Source of the DNA: Serinus canaria
Taxonomy: Eukaryota > Chordata > Aves > Passeriformes > Fringillidae
Length of the DNA: 64,000 bases
Direction: 5' to 3'
NCBI RefSeq assembly: GCF_022539315.1
Contig: NC_066315.1
Span: 20,993,649 to 21,057,648, forward strand
Position 1 is the first letter of the stretch. The number at the start of each line of letters is the position of its first letter. This document shows positions 50,974 through 64,000 of the stretch, in pieces. The notes beneath the pieces were generated by a model. That model saw only the letters and a program-made list of their open reading frames with translations. It was not told where the DNA came from and did no database searches. A program made the translations under genes and the position numbers.

Positions 50974-53900
50974 TGGTGCAGCCCTGTAGAGGCATCGCAC
51001 TCAGGCCAGGGTAGGCAGGCTGTGGTGAAAATACACCAGCACTAAGCCTCAGCACTTACCCTGGCCTTTGGAATGCAATGAGAGACAACAGGCCAGGTGT
51101 TGCAGTTGTGAAGCTATTTCAGCAGACCCTCTGTGCTGCATCCAAAGAGCTGGGCAGGCAAACACATCATCCACCTGGCTCCAGACCCTCCCCAGCCAAA
51201 CAGCTGTGCTCCAACACCACGCAGCCAGCGAGCCCCACTCAGCTCTGTGGAGATGAAAGGTTCTAAAGTCATCTTGTGGCTGGCCCTAACTGTATGAGTT
51301 TTCTTTCCAAAGCACAACCAGATTTAAATCATGACTGGCCTGTGTAATTTTGCCCTGAAATGGCATGGGATAGCCTGGATAGTCAATGAGAACTAAGATG
51401 GCTGGAAAAAAAAATCGGAGAAAATCTACGGAAAGATTTAGCCTGTACTAAATGTCAAATATAGATGAAAGGTTTGATTTTTAACAGGCATAAAGTGAAT
51501 GAACTCAGCACTTGTGGTCAGTCACCTACCCATGTAAACATGCTACTCACTCACATCCTTCCTTTGCTTGGCTTGCTGCGCTGATGCGACACAACCCCGA
51601 CGACAAGCAGCAGACTCCCAGGGCATTTGTACCATGCATATTTTATATCAGGAGAGAGGTGCACACCACAAACCTGCTGAATAATCTGCAGATCTTTTGT
51701 GATAGTCTTTTCTTCATAATGTTTTATTTAAGGAATTGAATCAATAAACCTATTCCTGTCTAAGCACCTGTTGCCTTCAGCGCCTGTTGGGATCAATGAT
51801 CCTTGGAGTCAGTTCAAAGGATGCATGTACTCTGCCTTGCTGCCCTGATGAGATTGCTGATGCCAAGTCAATGGTTGGGAACTGGATCACCTCGAGGAAA
51901 ATGGAATCTGCACCCAAGATTTCCTGAGCTGAGTGTGAGAATGGATGTTGAAGTCCAACATCTGCCAACAGATTTCTGTTTCTGTGATTTTTACTCAGTC
52001 TTACAGCTGGGTGTTAAGTAATGCAGTTCTAAAACATATGTAATAGCAAAACAAGCTGTTTCTTTTCAAAGTGGCAGACAAATTCAAAATGACAATGAAT
52101 AATTTAACTAGCATGATTAATAATTACTTCCTCTTAAAAATATGAAGAAAATTACTTTGATGGGAGAATTTAATGCACCGTACCTAGCAAACATCATTTT
52201 TGAAAGCCACTTAAAAATACCCAAACTAATCACTTGGAAAATAACTGTGTGCCAAAAGAAAGGGCCAGGAATCTCCTGGGACTGTGGATCAGAACTTTCA
52301 GCAAGCTAGCTTTAATTAGTAGCAAGACAGTGAGACAACCTCTTCCAGAGTCATGATGCTAAAGCTAAAATTCAAAGTAACTATCACTGAGAATGAGGTG
52401 TGGATGTGGAAAGGAGCTTAATGACCCTCAAATGAACAAAAGGTAAGGCTGAAAGACAGGGAAAGCATGGAGCTCTACCTGGAGAGGGGCTAAAGGTTCT
52501 ACCTGACAAAGGGCTGCAAAGGTAAAGTTGCAAAGGTGGCTTTGATGTGAGGCATGATCAGAGGTAAGAGAGGGGGTACCAACACAAAAAAGAAGCTTCA
52601 GTGGGAGGTCAGCTCAGAAACAGGGATGTAGAGGTACTAGATGTTTATGGCATTTCCTCTTCATGAAGAGAGCTGGTTTTTAGTTCCTGATCACCGTACA
52701 GTTTCTTTTTTGCCATGTGATTGTATGGCAACTGTTCAATACCACTGAATGCATGTTTTACTCATGAGTTTGGGCAAGGCTGGAAGTAAGGCTCTCTATC
52801 TTAGCTGAATACTATCTTTTCAGATTTACAACATCATGCTTTCTCCTACTGTCACTCCTTCTGACCCTAAAATTGTTCCCACTGTTTTTGCACAGTAGGG
52901 AGTGTGTACCAGGCAGGAGGCTCATCCCAGCGTGCCACACAGATCTGTCTGCTGGGAAATGAGCTTGATCCACCTCATGCTGGAAAAGACTCTGAACACC
53001 AGAATAGCTGATTAAATTATGTTGCCACCGACTATGTTTTTTTAAAGAAACAAAGGGAGCTGGTTGTCTTTGCCCAAAGGAATGATTTAAGTGACAGAGT
53101 GTTGGTCTGTGAATCTCACATATGTTTTTCAAGTCTGGGGCCAGAGAAGGAACAGATGTCTAAGTCTGGAAGAAACACTCTTCCCTTTTTAGCACTTCCT
53201 ATTGACTATTATAAGGTGTCCCCTCATTCAGGAGTGATTTCCATTCCTCCATATCTAGTTTTCCCTGTGACTAATGTAGATGTCTAACCTGGCACTGAGT
53301 TTAATGGAGGCGTGATGCTCCTGTTGTAGTGCTCTCTGGTGAGCACCTCCACCAGGCTCCAAACCTACAATCACAGTGAGCACAGGGTGCAGCAGCTGTC
53401 AGGTTCAACTCCAGTCTTTTCATCTCAGCTCTTTATAAGTGTGCTTAAGAGAGCAGGGTTGGTATGGAAACTGCCATTCACAGAGGAAAAGCATTTTGTA
53501 CCACAAGATCCTGCAGGAAGGAAATTTGTCAGGAAGTGAATGATTTTTGTGTTTGTGGTTATGGCATCTCCAGAGTTGGTCTTACTCTGTCACTAGATAT
53601 TGCTATACAAATTAGACTTTGTATAAAATAAAGAGCTGTTAGAACCACTCAGCTAAGTCAAGAGTGGACAGATATTGAACTGCTAACTTAGTACATGTGT
53701 TTCACTTTCATGAAAGCCTTGCATTTTTTTAATCTGTTCTTCTTTACAAGCAGCTGTACATATCGCTAGCTCCTTTGGCAGAAACAGAGCAATCAAGAGG
53801 ACATGATGGCCAAGTTGGCAACATCAGTGCTCACTCTCTTGGTGAGGCATCACAGTATCTGCTATGACTGAAGGAGAATTTCAAAACTGGGAAGGGCATA

Positions 53901-55040
53901 TTTTCTTTCTGCTGCATAGGATTTACTGCCATTTTGAAGTTACTTTGAGTTCTGTTTTGATCTTATCTTAAACCAGGAAATACTAGTCACCCATTCTCAT
54001 CCCACAGAACCTAAAATGCTCATCAAAATCCACTTCAGGTTTAAGTTGCATGGCACTGTCTTTGCCATGCAACCTGTGGGCTGGTTTCCCAGCTGGCTGC
54101 AGAGAGCTGCTCACAGGTTTTTGGTTCTTCAGCAGAGCCAAAGTGTGAAGTTGGGACTGTGTTCTTCATCCCAACTCCACCTTGGATACCTGCACAGAGA
54201 GTTGAGGAGGTCACACATAGCAGGAATCCAGATGGTCACTTGAACACAGAGGCTGCCATGGAAGTCCCTTTTCCCCAGAGGTGGCACTGCCAGCACCTGT
54301 TGCCAGCCCAGAGCCCCCTGAGCTGCAGGCTGTGCCAGCCCACTCCCCCTGTCCCCCAGACCCCCAGCACCCTTTGATTGTCCTGACTAACCCAGGGCTC
54401 GTATGGACACCATACCTTACCCAGCCCACACAGCTGGCAGTTGGAATGTCTGCTCCCAGAGCAGATCCCACTGTGGGACCCTGCCCTCCCACATAATTCC
54501 TGCTGCCAGTCACTGTCCCTCATATCATCCTTCAGGTCTATCCTGCACACTGATGCTGCAAAGATGGGCTTTCATAATTAGTTTCTGTTTTTAATAAGAT
54601 CCATTCTGTGACATGGTTTGTCACTTTATAGTAGGAACACAAAATTTTATTTTAAACAGAAGTAATTTTGTGATTAAGTACAGAGTGCTGCCAGTTTTCG
54701 CCTCTGTGGCTCATCTACAGAAGTATTTGGGTGGATACAAGAGAAGGTAGATCAGAAACTTCTTCACACTGTGACAGAGAATATAAAACTGGAAGGCAGC
54801 TGACAAAAGGTGGCAATGAGACAGTAAGAGAACCATGTTGTTGCAGAGGTATAGAAACCTAATGCCATAAAGAGAACATTGCTGAAAAATAAATTTAAGT
54901 TACGAGCACATATTCAAAGAGCACTTGAGGAAGACAGAAAAATTATATTCATGTGAAAGAGGTAAATCCTGTGGTTGCAGATTTTCGAGAAGTTTCCAGA
55001 CAACAGGACCATTTATTGGCCTCAGCATGTGATCAGACTG

Positions 55041-55088
55041 GGTTAGCACATCACCTATCAGAGCCAGGTTAGCCCATCACTTATCAGA
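55041..55088. repeat. Two-copy 22-bp repeat with 26-bp period
   Basis: GGTTAGCACATCACCTATCA plus GA at 55041-55062 recurs as GGTTAGCCCATCACTTATCA plus GA at 55067-55088, with two mismatches and a 4-base spacer. It is a local duplication of no evident function. Confidence 0.9.
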
Positions 55089-58000
55089 CCTAGCTGCCAT
55101 TCCATCATATTTTTTCTATACATCTAAGAGTCAAACTGCCCCTTAGAGTAATGTCTGAAAGCACTGATTGCACATACCTTAGTGAGTAATTGCAGTCTGA
55201 ATATTAGTGTTATAGATTGCATGATTTAAAATACCCTTTTTGATGGTACGGTGTGGATAAATTTGGATTACATATGTCTCCTTATGTAAAAGAGATTTTC
55301 TTCTTTTGGTAACACATTGTCTGCTGCATTTGCCTAGCACCCCCTACCATATGCTCTTTAAAACAAGCTGTTGCATTTCAAGAATTGTCCCTAGTAATTA
55401 ACAGGAAAAATATTGTATTTCTGTTGTTTTTTTTCTGAATAAACTAGAAGATCTTGAATCAACTGAGACTTATTTTCTCCTCTGGCTACTTGTGCCAGTA
55501 AACCACAAAATCACTTCCTTCTGTTCAGATCCTCACCTCCTGCCTGTCAGTTCAGCTTTTGGCACCACTGCTCCAAGTAAATACAAAGCAAGCTTTTTCC
55601 AATCATCATTTCATATCCCTTTTCCATTTTGTCTCTGAGCTTCTTGAAATCCTTAAAATTAATTTGCTCTGAGATCTTCTTTTCATCTCTGGTTTGCTCT
55701 CTTCATTCTCGTGCGTAGGTTTTTCCTCTCTTGCTTCCAGAAACCTATGTCTGAACCAGTCTCAGAGCTGCTATTTGCATCCCCTTGAACTTCTTGCTTT
55801 TTTCTGGACCAAAAATTAGCTTTCTTCTTTAATTCCAGAAAGATTTTGCCTCTGTGGCTTTCTGTTCTTTCAATTAATCTCCCTAGCACTTGATCAATCA
55901 ATAGTCTGGGCTGTATGGGCTCCTGGTTCCCTGTTTCCCTCTCAGTCACTGTAAGACAAAACTTCAAATCCTTTCCCTTTCCTTCCACTGCATCAATTCT
56001 GGCCAATGAAATTTGCTTTTGATACTATAGGTATATTATATAATATATTTTTTTGTCCATTACAGTAAATCTCAAAGTTCCTCAAATCTGATTTGCCTCC
56101 TTCTTCCAGTTTCTCTCCTTTATGGTCTGTCTAATACACCCTAAATTCTCTAAAGCTCTCTTTTAAATCCAGATTGGTGGCAGCTGAGAGAATTGTTCAT
56201 CACCACCTAGTTCTCTCCTTTGTGTGACAGTTGCAGGCTTGCTTGGCATCTAGCCATCCAAAACTGAGAAAACAAGATAATTGTCCTAAGAGGAGAATAT
56301 ATTTCATCTCTTGATGCATAGAGTCCCCTTCTTCAAAGTTACCCACTGATGTTGTTTTCTGTTGATTTTAAATAATTTTCAATCACTGTCATAGAAACAG
56401 ATTTCATATAAATCTATAGCAAAGTTCCCAATAAAATGAGGATCATCTTCAACCAGAATTTTGCCTAGGTTTTGTTAATTTGTGGGTTGTTTTCTCTGTT
56501 TTTGAAATGTGGTCTGGAAGGGAAAAGGTCACTTGAATGGAAATCTTTGGCAAAGAAGACTTCTTCAGGAATATTAAAGAATCCAGAGCTCCAAAATTAG
56601 GTCCTCTTGACTGAATGTGCAAAAGAAATCTTGAGTTAATTGCTGTCTTAAGCAATAAGGCTATTGAGATGTATTACAAGCTGCTCTTAATTCCAGCTTT
56701 AGGTATTTTAATTTCTTATAAAGCCATATTGATTGCTTTGGACTGGTCTTCAATTAGGAAAATCATCAAGGTTTCCTAGAAAGAGAACAGGAAAAAAGGT
56801 GTCCTGAGAGCTGGCTCCTTCTTACTTGCTTGTCTGGGTTTCACAAGGTGTGACCACAGCCTGAAGATATCCACAGACCATTGCAGAAGGCTGAATGTTG
56901 TAGAAGACAGTAATAGTATATGAGGAATACTTTGAAGAGATTGCTGGGGTTTTGACTAGCATGTGTTTTGCATACCTTAAGCAAAATTAAGCCAGAGGTA
57001 ATCTTCTGTAGTTATTTTGATATTTTAGAAATAGTGGTGGTTTTCTCTGTTGACAGTGACAGTTTTTGTAAGCTTTCTTCTAACCCAGACAATTAGTTTG
57101 CATGTCCCACATATCCAAACAATTACCTTTCAAGAAATTTCAAGTGCATTTGTTCTTGAAAGATTTCTACCTTTCACAAAGCCTCCTTTGAGATAGTTGG
57201 AAAATCCCTGTTTTCTTTAGATCAAATCACCATTTAATTTTGGCATGCAGGGACTTTGTTCAATTTACAAAGACCATCAAGTATCAGGATCAAATACAGC
57301 AGCAGTTAAACTCTGCCTCACAGGGAAAAGTTAATTCAACACTTTGATGTATCAAGTGATGATTTAACTCCTCTTGGGAATCCTAGGTGATGGATTTGCT
57401 CCTTCTAAAGCAGCAGCTGTTTCAGTTATGTGTTACCAATTAGGAAATCATTTTCCTGTATTTTGAGCCTGTAGAACATATGGTATGTTGAGGTCCCCAT
57501 AATCACATTCATATGTACCCTCACCACTGATTACTCCCTAGGGAACCTAAAGCTCTGCTAAATCAGTAAGTAGTCCCTGAAATAGACCCATACATGGTCC
57601 AGTCTTTGCTACTACAGGAGTAAATCCCCAGTGGTACAGCCTCCAGCTACTTCTCCAAAATTGCCTTCCTCTAGTGAGATGGCTATAGACATACAGAAGT
57701 TTAAAAGGTCAATTTTATTTTAATTTTGTTTCACAGCCTGTGCATGTTTTTTTGTTCTCTGTGTTTTCCTATTCTAAACTGCAAATAAGAGGATTTTTCC
57801 TTGAACTTTGTTGCTAGGGAATACCTCTGCTGTATATCACATTGAGCGTTGAAGGCTGTGGTAAAAGAGGTGTTTACATTTTCATGGCAGACCTCTGATC
57901 TGAAGTGGAAATGAATTATGGTTGCCTTGTACAATGGCACACTGAGCAGCTTAGAGGGCCAGACAAACTGCCAGACAGCAGGGACATTACAGTACAATGC

Positions 58001-59410
58001 TGTAAAACCAGATCAGAGGGAGGATCTGAGCCATACACTGTGGAGAAGCGTGAGAGTCTTGGAGAGACTCGCTCAGTCTAAGCCAGGAGAAGAAGAGGTT
58101 TCTGCTACTCTGTGCTGAAAAGCAGTAGGTACACTCTTGTTGCTCATTCCCCATAAAACTGAAAGCTGCTGGTTGGAGAGGAGGAGCTTGTCTCCTCCAC
58201 GGGCTTGGGAGAGCCTTCAGACCAGCTGGTGGAGAATCTGCAACCTGCCAGCACCTGAGTGAGCTCTGCCCACAGACGCTCACAAGCCCGTCTCGCTCGC
58301 AGACAGATATTTTGCCACCTGACTCAAAACAAATCTCTGCTCAGAGCACGCTTTTTAACAGCCAGCTTTCATCACTGCTTCCAGATACCTTCTCCCTTCT
58401 TTGCAGCCTGGAGAAGGATGGTGGTCTGGGAGATTTCCAGAGGAGTAAATGTTAGCAGTGCTGGGAGCAGCTTCCCTGCATTCAGATGTGATAGCAGTGA
58501 AACAAAACCAGTGTTGCCAACTATCACATCTTTTTCATATCTCCTGTAACACACAGTGCTCTCTAAAGCTTTGGTTCAGAATACCATCATAAGAAAAATC
58601 TATCTTTAATTCAATTGCATATAACTGCTTAGAATCACTGGGAAAATTTAGGTTTCAAACAAAATTTAAAACATCTAAAAATCTCGGTGCATGTTGATGT
58701 TCATTTGGTTTGTGTACTTTGATATAGTCATGAAATTAATGGCATTTATGGGTAATCACATCAACTATCAATGGAACAAAGTGTATAAGAAAGAAGTAAA
58801 GATTTATGAAATCTTTGTGAGTAATGTTGCTGGGTATGGCTCCTTGTTCTGTCATTTTAACTCTAGGCAAATCAAGTTTTAGGTTTTTGAGTATTTTAAA
58901 TAATAGTATTTTAGATAATACTACTTAACTTTGTTTTAAATAAAGGAAGGTTTCAACAGTTATTTAAATCATGTTCAAGCCCTGGTGCTTTATAAAGCAT
59001 TGATACATGCATATAACCTGCAGACTACTGGGATGGCAAAGAAGGTCAGTGATGAAATCAAGTAACATCACACTCTGAGAGGGGAACTGTAACAAAAAAC
59101 CAGGTATTATCTGTCTCATGAACCATCAGCATGGAAGTGAGAAATTATCACTGTTCTCAGCTTGTTACATGGAATTTACTTCTTCCAAATTCAGCCACAA
59201 AATCCATAATTCTAATTTTGCCTGTAGATATATGGTTACAAGAAGAGTATACCTGAAGCAGATGCATCATCATTCAACTCAGTCATTCAACAGTAAAGAC
59301 CAGCAGGAAAGATACATTAAAAATAGCTTCCTACTGTGGATTTAATATACAGGACTCTGGTGGAGTCAGTGGTATAATAAATACAGAGGTGAAGCAGGGA
59401 GACCTTCCTA

Positions 59411-59426
59411 TTTTTTTTTTTTTTTT
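59411..59426. repeat. T16 homopolymer
   Basis: Sixteen consecutive T in otherwise unique sequence, without retrocopy features alongside. Confidence 0.95.
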
Positions 59427-62400
59427 GGTCCCACCCCATGCTTGAAAGGAAAAGTTCTAAAAAGGGAACTGTTTGCCAAAAGAAACCATATGCACTATCA
59501 GTTCACCGCAGTGGAACCACTGGGCTGTACCAGATGGAAACTCCTATCTCTGTGAATCTGCTGAAGGATGATTTCATGAATTTCTTGCCTGTTCTACATT
59601 GTCTAAACATTTATAAATTACCTACAAACCTGGGATGCAATAGGAACACGTGGGAGTTCCTGTCTTTGACAGGAGCATTTTTAGAAGACTACTGGCCATA
59701 TTCTGGCATGTGAAGTGTCACACATACAAACTTCAATGCTGCTCCTCCCACAAACCATTTGCACTCTAAACACACTGCATTTTTAAAGGTGCAACTAATA
59801 ACACACAATTACAGTATCCTGGCTCTGTCTGCCACAATCTCTCTCTTTCATTAATCTTGGAGTAAAAATTCTGATACCTAGCAATATCTTTACTATATGT
59901 ACATTTCATTGTGGCACCAACCAATTGCTGCATTACTAATTACTATTAATAAATCATTGCAAAAGTTCAGAGATCTTAATTGCATCAGAATAATGGATCT
60001 ACTCTAGAGAGAATGCACAAGGGGTAAAATTATCCTGCAGGATTTGCAACTGTTTGCCTTTAATATTAACAGATTAATTAGCAAGTGCATTTGAGACATG
60101 ATTGCCAGGAAAAATTTTCTTCCCAAACTGATGCAATGAACCCAACAGGATGAAACTTTGGTTGTCAATGGTTACTCTGTAACTGGATCTCTGAAGAAAT
60201 TTATTTTTATAATAACTTACAAAATATTGGCATCATCATTACATGTTAAATGTGATTAAGAGTTCAGTAAGTGTGATATTTTAAAACATGTTTAAAAGCT
60301 TTTATAATGTTAATGCTCTTGAAATAAATCTTTTTTCCTAGGTAAAGATTTCCTTTGGTCTTTCAAGACCCACATATTCTCACAAGACATACAAGCCCTG
60401 TGGATTGTTTTTAAAAGACTTTTTGTTAGTGGTTGCAATTACCACAATCTGAACAAAATTTAACTGCAACTGGTCTATGGAGAATGCCTGGATGAAAAAG
60501 AACACAACAAAGGCTCTGAAATGCACAGTGGTACAGCACTGAATCAGTGCAGCTGGGAGTGTGAGCTTCTGTTCAGACTAATTGGTGATGCATTATCAGT
60601 GTTGGAGTGATGTGTTTGAAAATAGCTACCCATGATTGCAAAACACAGCACTGCTGCTGTCTGCCAACCGTGATGCTGCTTCAAGAGCCATTGCAAACCT
60701 CGTAAAAACAGCATCCTTGGCTAACCTGTGGCAGAATATGCCCTCCCACAGGGAGGGCACCATGTGTCTGGGCTGATAAGTTATGAGCCTAAAATCTTTG
60801 ATTTCTGACAGTTTCTTCCTGCATCAAGTGAAGTATCACACAGCAGTAAATTACTGTCCAAAGAAGAAAAGAGCAATGAGTTTAACTCATGGCAAAAGAA
60901 TCCCAGGTGAGACAGCAGGTTAAATTCCATAATGACAATGACCCAATAAGATAGCAGGATGCAGGGCATGCAGCCAGAGCTCTGAGCCCAGTTGCTGCAA
61001 AGAGCAAAGGCAGACCTGATTCTGCAGAGATGGAGAAGGAGGCAAGCAGATCATATGTCAAGACTTTTTCTAGTCTTATTTTTCCATATCTGTAATTTTC
61101 TTGTTCTGTGCTCTGTGTTTGGTTGCCATTTTGTATGTTCATCTCATCTATATGCTGCATTTAAAATTAAGCAGTGTCCTATGTCTATATAGTTATTTGG
61201 TCCAATAACATGAATTGGATTATACAACAGGGCTGCAGTATTTGATCTTGAAAAATTAAACAAAAAGTCTTAGCAGATTGAAATTCTTAGCCTCTAGCCT
61301 TAAGGAGCTGCTCTCTTCCCTTTCAGAAACTGCCAGAGCTCTCACACCTTCTACTTAATCAATAATATGGAGTTACATATAGTCAGAAAAAAACTGTCAG
61401 GACTTTAATCCAATATGATGCAAGTGTTTCTTAGAAAAATTCCTAAAAGGCATAATAGGAAGGCATAATACTTGAATAGCAAAACAGCCAGAGACTGACT
61501 CTATAGCAACAGGCTATAGATGGTCTGCCTTCCCCAGCTGTTGAGCTGCTGTTTTACCAGCAAAGTGTCTGCCAGCCTCACTCTCCAGAAAAGATTTTAT
61601 TAAAAATGGAACCAGCTTAAGTGAAAGTGCCTATGCAGATGTTTCAACAGCAATTAAAAGATTACTGAATTTTGCCTCTGATTTTCAAATCAGATTTTTA
61701 ATTAACTTTAATTAACTTAAGGGCATCTAGAGAAGATGAGAGGGAATAAAGTAACAAGACAACCAAAGCTTCTGTGTTCTCAGAAAGAATAATCATTTTG
61801 CCTTCATGATTTCAGGAACTACTTGCAGAAGTCTGCAAGTGGAGAGAAAGTAGCTCTTGATTTCAAGTCATTTGTACTCAGCAGTGGGTTGTCCAGCTCA
61901 AGTGCTTGGGTCAGGGCCATTGAATTCTCAAGTTCATTTGAAATAAATGGATCTAGAGTTGCTGCAGATCTTTGTACATCTCTGTGTAAATTTTGTGGCT
62001 TACAATGGCCTCACAGCTGCAAAAAATAGGAAATACTACTTCAGTTACAGACATCCTCAGTGGCTTTGGACAGACATAACTAGCAAGATTCTGTGCCCTC
62101 TCTACCTTGGAAACCCAGTATTTTTTCCTAAGGCCTTTCTATGTGCTGTGAAGATAAAATCTGATGGTATAGTTTGACAATCTCAGTAAGGCTTGGCAGC
62201 AGACAGATATTCTAGCTGCAAAAAAGACAACCTTTCATTGCAGGACAAAACAAGAAACACTCGAAACACTGAAGAACAGTAAAATGACCCAGCCTGAAAT
62301 AATCAATTACCAGCATTGAGGGTACTAAATAAGAGTGGGAAGTGAAGGCTGAAATTCTCCATGTGCTTCAGGTAGAGCAGGGAAGGGAATCATGGTTTCT

Positions 62401-64000
62401 ATGCTTGGATGGCCACTTCTGGGGAAAGATTCCTTTCTAGTTAAAAATTCTATTTAAAACCTGAAAGATCTTTTTCAGTGAAACTATGCTTTCCCTCTGA
62501 GTGCTTTTTCTTGACAAAAGCAAGTTTTCAGACAAAATCCTGTGGCTGAAACATTCCAGTCAGGTCTAGAACTCAGCTGATATGCCACAGAGCCCACCTG
62601 CATGGATCCCTGGGAAGGTGGATCTTCCCCTGGAGGGAAGTCCCACCACCACCAGAGTTCACTCCACTGCCTCTGAGCTTTGGGACCTCTTTGCTTTCTC
62701 ACTTGTGTTATTTCTTTGAAAGTAATGCCAAAAACAAAGCACAAAGATCTAACACAGAAAAACGGGAGGAAAGTCAGGATCAGAGATGCTGTGTCCAGTG
62801 TGTGCCTTGTCCTAATACAGCAAAATAGATAGTTCAGTCAAAGACACAGAATAACTAGTTTATTTTATATATCTACTGTATTTTTGTTAGGTAACCAGTA
62901 AAGGAGGATTAGCCAGCAATGCTCCACCTCTTTCTAAGGGATTCTGAGCCATGAGTGTCTTACAGTCCCTCTAATATCTCACTTGAGTGAGAATCTATCA
63001 CCATATAAGAGTTACACTAATAGGATGTTGAGAATGAAATCTCTGCTTTTTCATTGTGTAGTGCTCCTCCATGTATTTTTCCAAAGGCTGGCTACTAAAG
63101 CAGTCACGAGCCTCCAACTCTCTTGGGAACCACTAGGATGAGTGTATAGCATAAATGTCTGGATTGATACTGTGAAAAGTTAACAAACTGCTCAGGTAAA
63201 ATCAATCCTGAAATCATGGCATGGTAAGTCATGAAAATGGGCAATTCAGCTTCTAATAGACACTATTACAAAAACAATGCTTCTTCTTTACCTTGCTGAC
63301 TTTAGCCTTAGACTCAGACTCTAATTTCTGTTTGTCATGGATCCACTCTTTCTTTTTGTTTTTTTAATGCCTAGGACAGGGATGTCCAAGCTGTAATGTG
63401 CCCTCCTAGTTAGGCAATGTTGCTACCACAAGATTGATAACAGTTATATAGTCAGTCTTTCTGAGAAGGAGGGTAATAAGAGTTACCAAGCAGCATGAAG
63501 AGAATAATGAAATTGCACCTGCTGTTCCTAGATTGTGTAAAATGTCTAAATAGTCATTATTTTCTTATTTAATATACATGTAATGTTACACATGTAATAA
63601 TTTTCCAAATTATTCCAAAAACAGTGAGAGCCTATATTAATTTCACTTGTGGTCATAGTGCTAGCAGCAGTGCTTCTTAATCATTTGAATATGCAATTAA
63701 GAAAATGGCATGCAATTCCAAACTGGTGATGTGTGGGATAAAACACATCTTTGCCCTGAAGGGACTGAGTTGAGCTTCCTTAAAGCAACATCTTTCAAGG
63801 CTGCCCAAGATTTTCTTTTTCCATTTCTCTCATTCTTCTTGCTAATGTAACTGCACACCAAGCCATACGGACAGCAAAAACCTTTTCAAAGATCTGGTGT
63901 ATTCTTCCTGCACAGCTGAGAAAAAGGAATTGGAAAAAGTCAGATTGTGATGCTTGTCCTTTGCTTTCCAGGGAACCCTGCCCAGGCTTTGGCTCTGCAG

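Larger units (their letters stand above)
40906..64000. other. Long unique non-coding stretch to the window end
   Basis: About 23 kb with no recognisable gene or large repeat. Features seen are homopolymer T runs (41276-41293, 42006-42024, 59411-59426), a two-copy 20-bp tandem repeat (50934-50973), a two-copy 22-bp repeat (55041-55088), GC-richer patches near 45330-45600 and 54270-54500, and a motif-dense AT-rich block at 59920-60110. The longest open frames (45315-45803 minus, 162 codons; 46280-46714 plus; 47578-47994 plus) overlap frames on the other strand or have no domain I recognise. Untranslated exons or diverged ancient repeats could be missed by eye. Confidence 0.6.

Noticed and set aside
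51059..51249. Possible non-coding exon on minus with a TCTCCACAG acceptor and an AGG|GTAAGTG donor
   Set aside because: Both splice words look good, but such pairs occur by chance in 64 kb, the interval is not open in any frame across its length, and no partner exon can be identified.
59411..59426. T run as the tail of a minus-strand processed pseudogene
   Set aside because: The sequence next to it on the minus strand has no polyadenylation signal, coding remnant or flanking duplication; the same was concluded for the T runs at 41276 and 42006.
63373..63410. CAGGGATGTCCAAGCTGTAA, resembling the end of a hAT-type DNA transposon
   Set aside because: Only about a dozen bases match my memory of such termini. 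No opposite inverted repeat or 8-bp duplication was found.

Overview
This window looks like non-coding chromosomal DNA from a bird, most likely a passerine. The evidence is four degraded CR1 LINE fragments, the dominant avian retroposon, together with two LTRs of a type I recall from songbird genomes. Base composition is AT-rich and CpG-poor. Every reading frame is broken by frequent stops and no open frame is longer than about 160 codons. I recognise no conserved protein, rRNA, tRNA or other structural RNA. The window is best read as a long intergenic segment or the inside of a very long intron; the sequence alone does not say which.

Layout. 1-3033 is unremarkable unique DNA. 3034-3327 is a polypurine GGAAA-type low-complexity tract, uninterrupted purine for its first 142 bases. 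4041-4719 is a complete solo LTR in minus orientation, with TG/CA ends and a 5-bp target-site duplication (CTCAT). 4720-15350 is unique AT-rich DNA. 15361-15540 is the only CpG-dense patch, a small CpG islet with AP-1-, ETS- and SP1-type motifs, and is the one promoter candidate. 21085-21433 and 24270-24987 are plus-oriented 3' ends of CR1 elements; the second keeps a decayed piece of the reverse-transcriptase ORF. 28638-29317 is a second, internally deleted LTR-like fragment. 32098-32800 and 40735-40905 are CR1 3' ends in minus orientation. 40906-64000 is unique DNA with a few homopolymers and short tandem duplications.

There are no genes whose joint action can be described. Biologically the most useful points are the young-looking solo LTR with its intact duplication, the isolated CpG islet, and several AT-rich blocks dense in homeodomain-type motifs that could be distal regulatory elements. 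The last of these is inference only. I found no convincing new biological system here. Repeat names rest on remembered consensus sequences, not on a database search.
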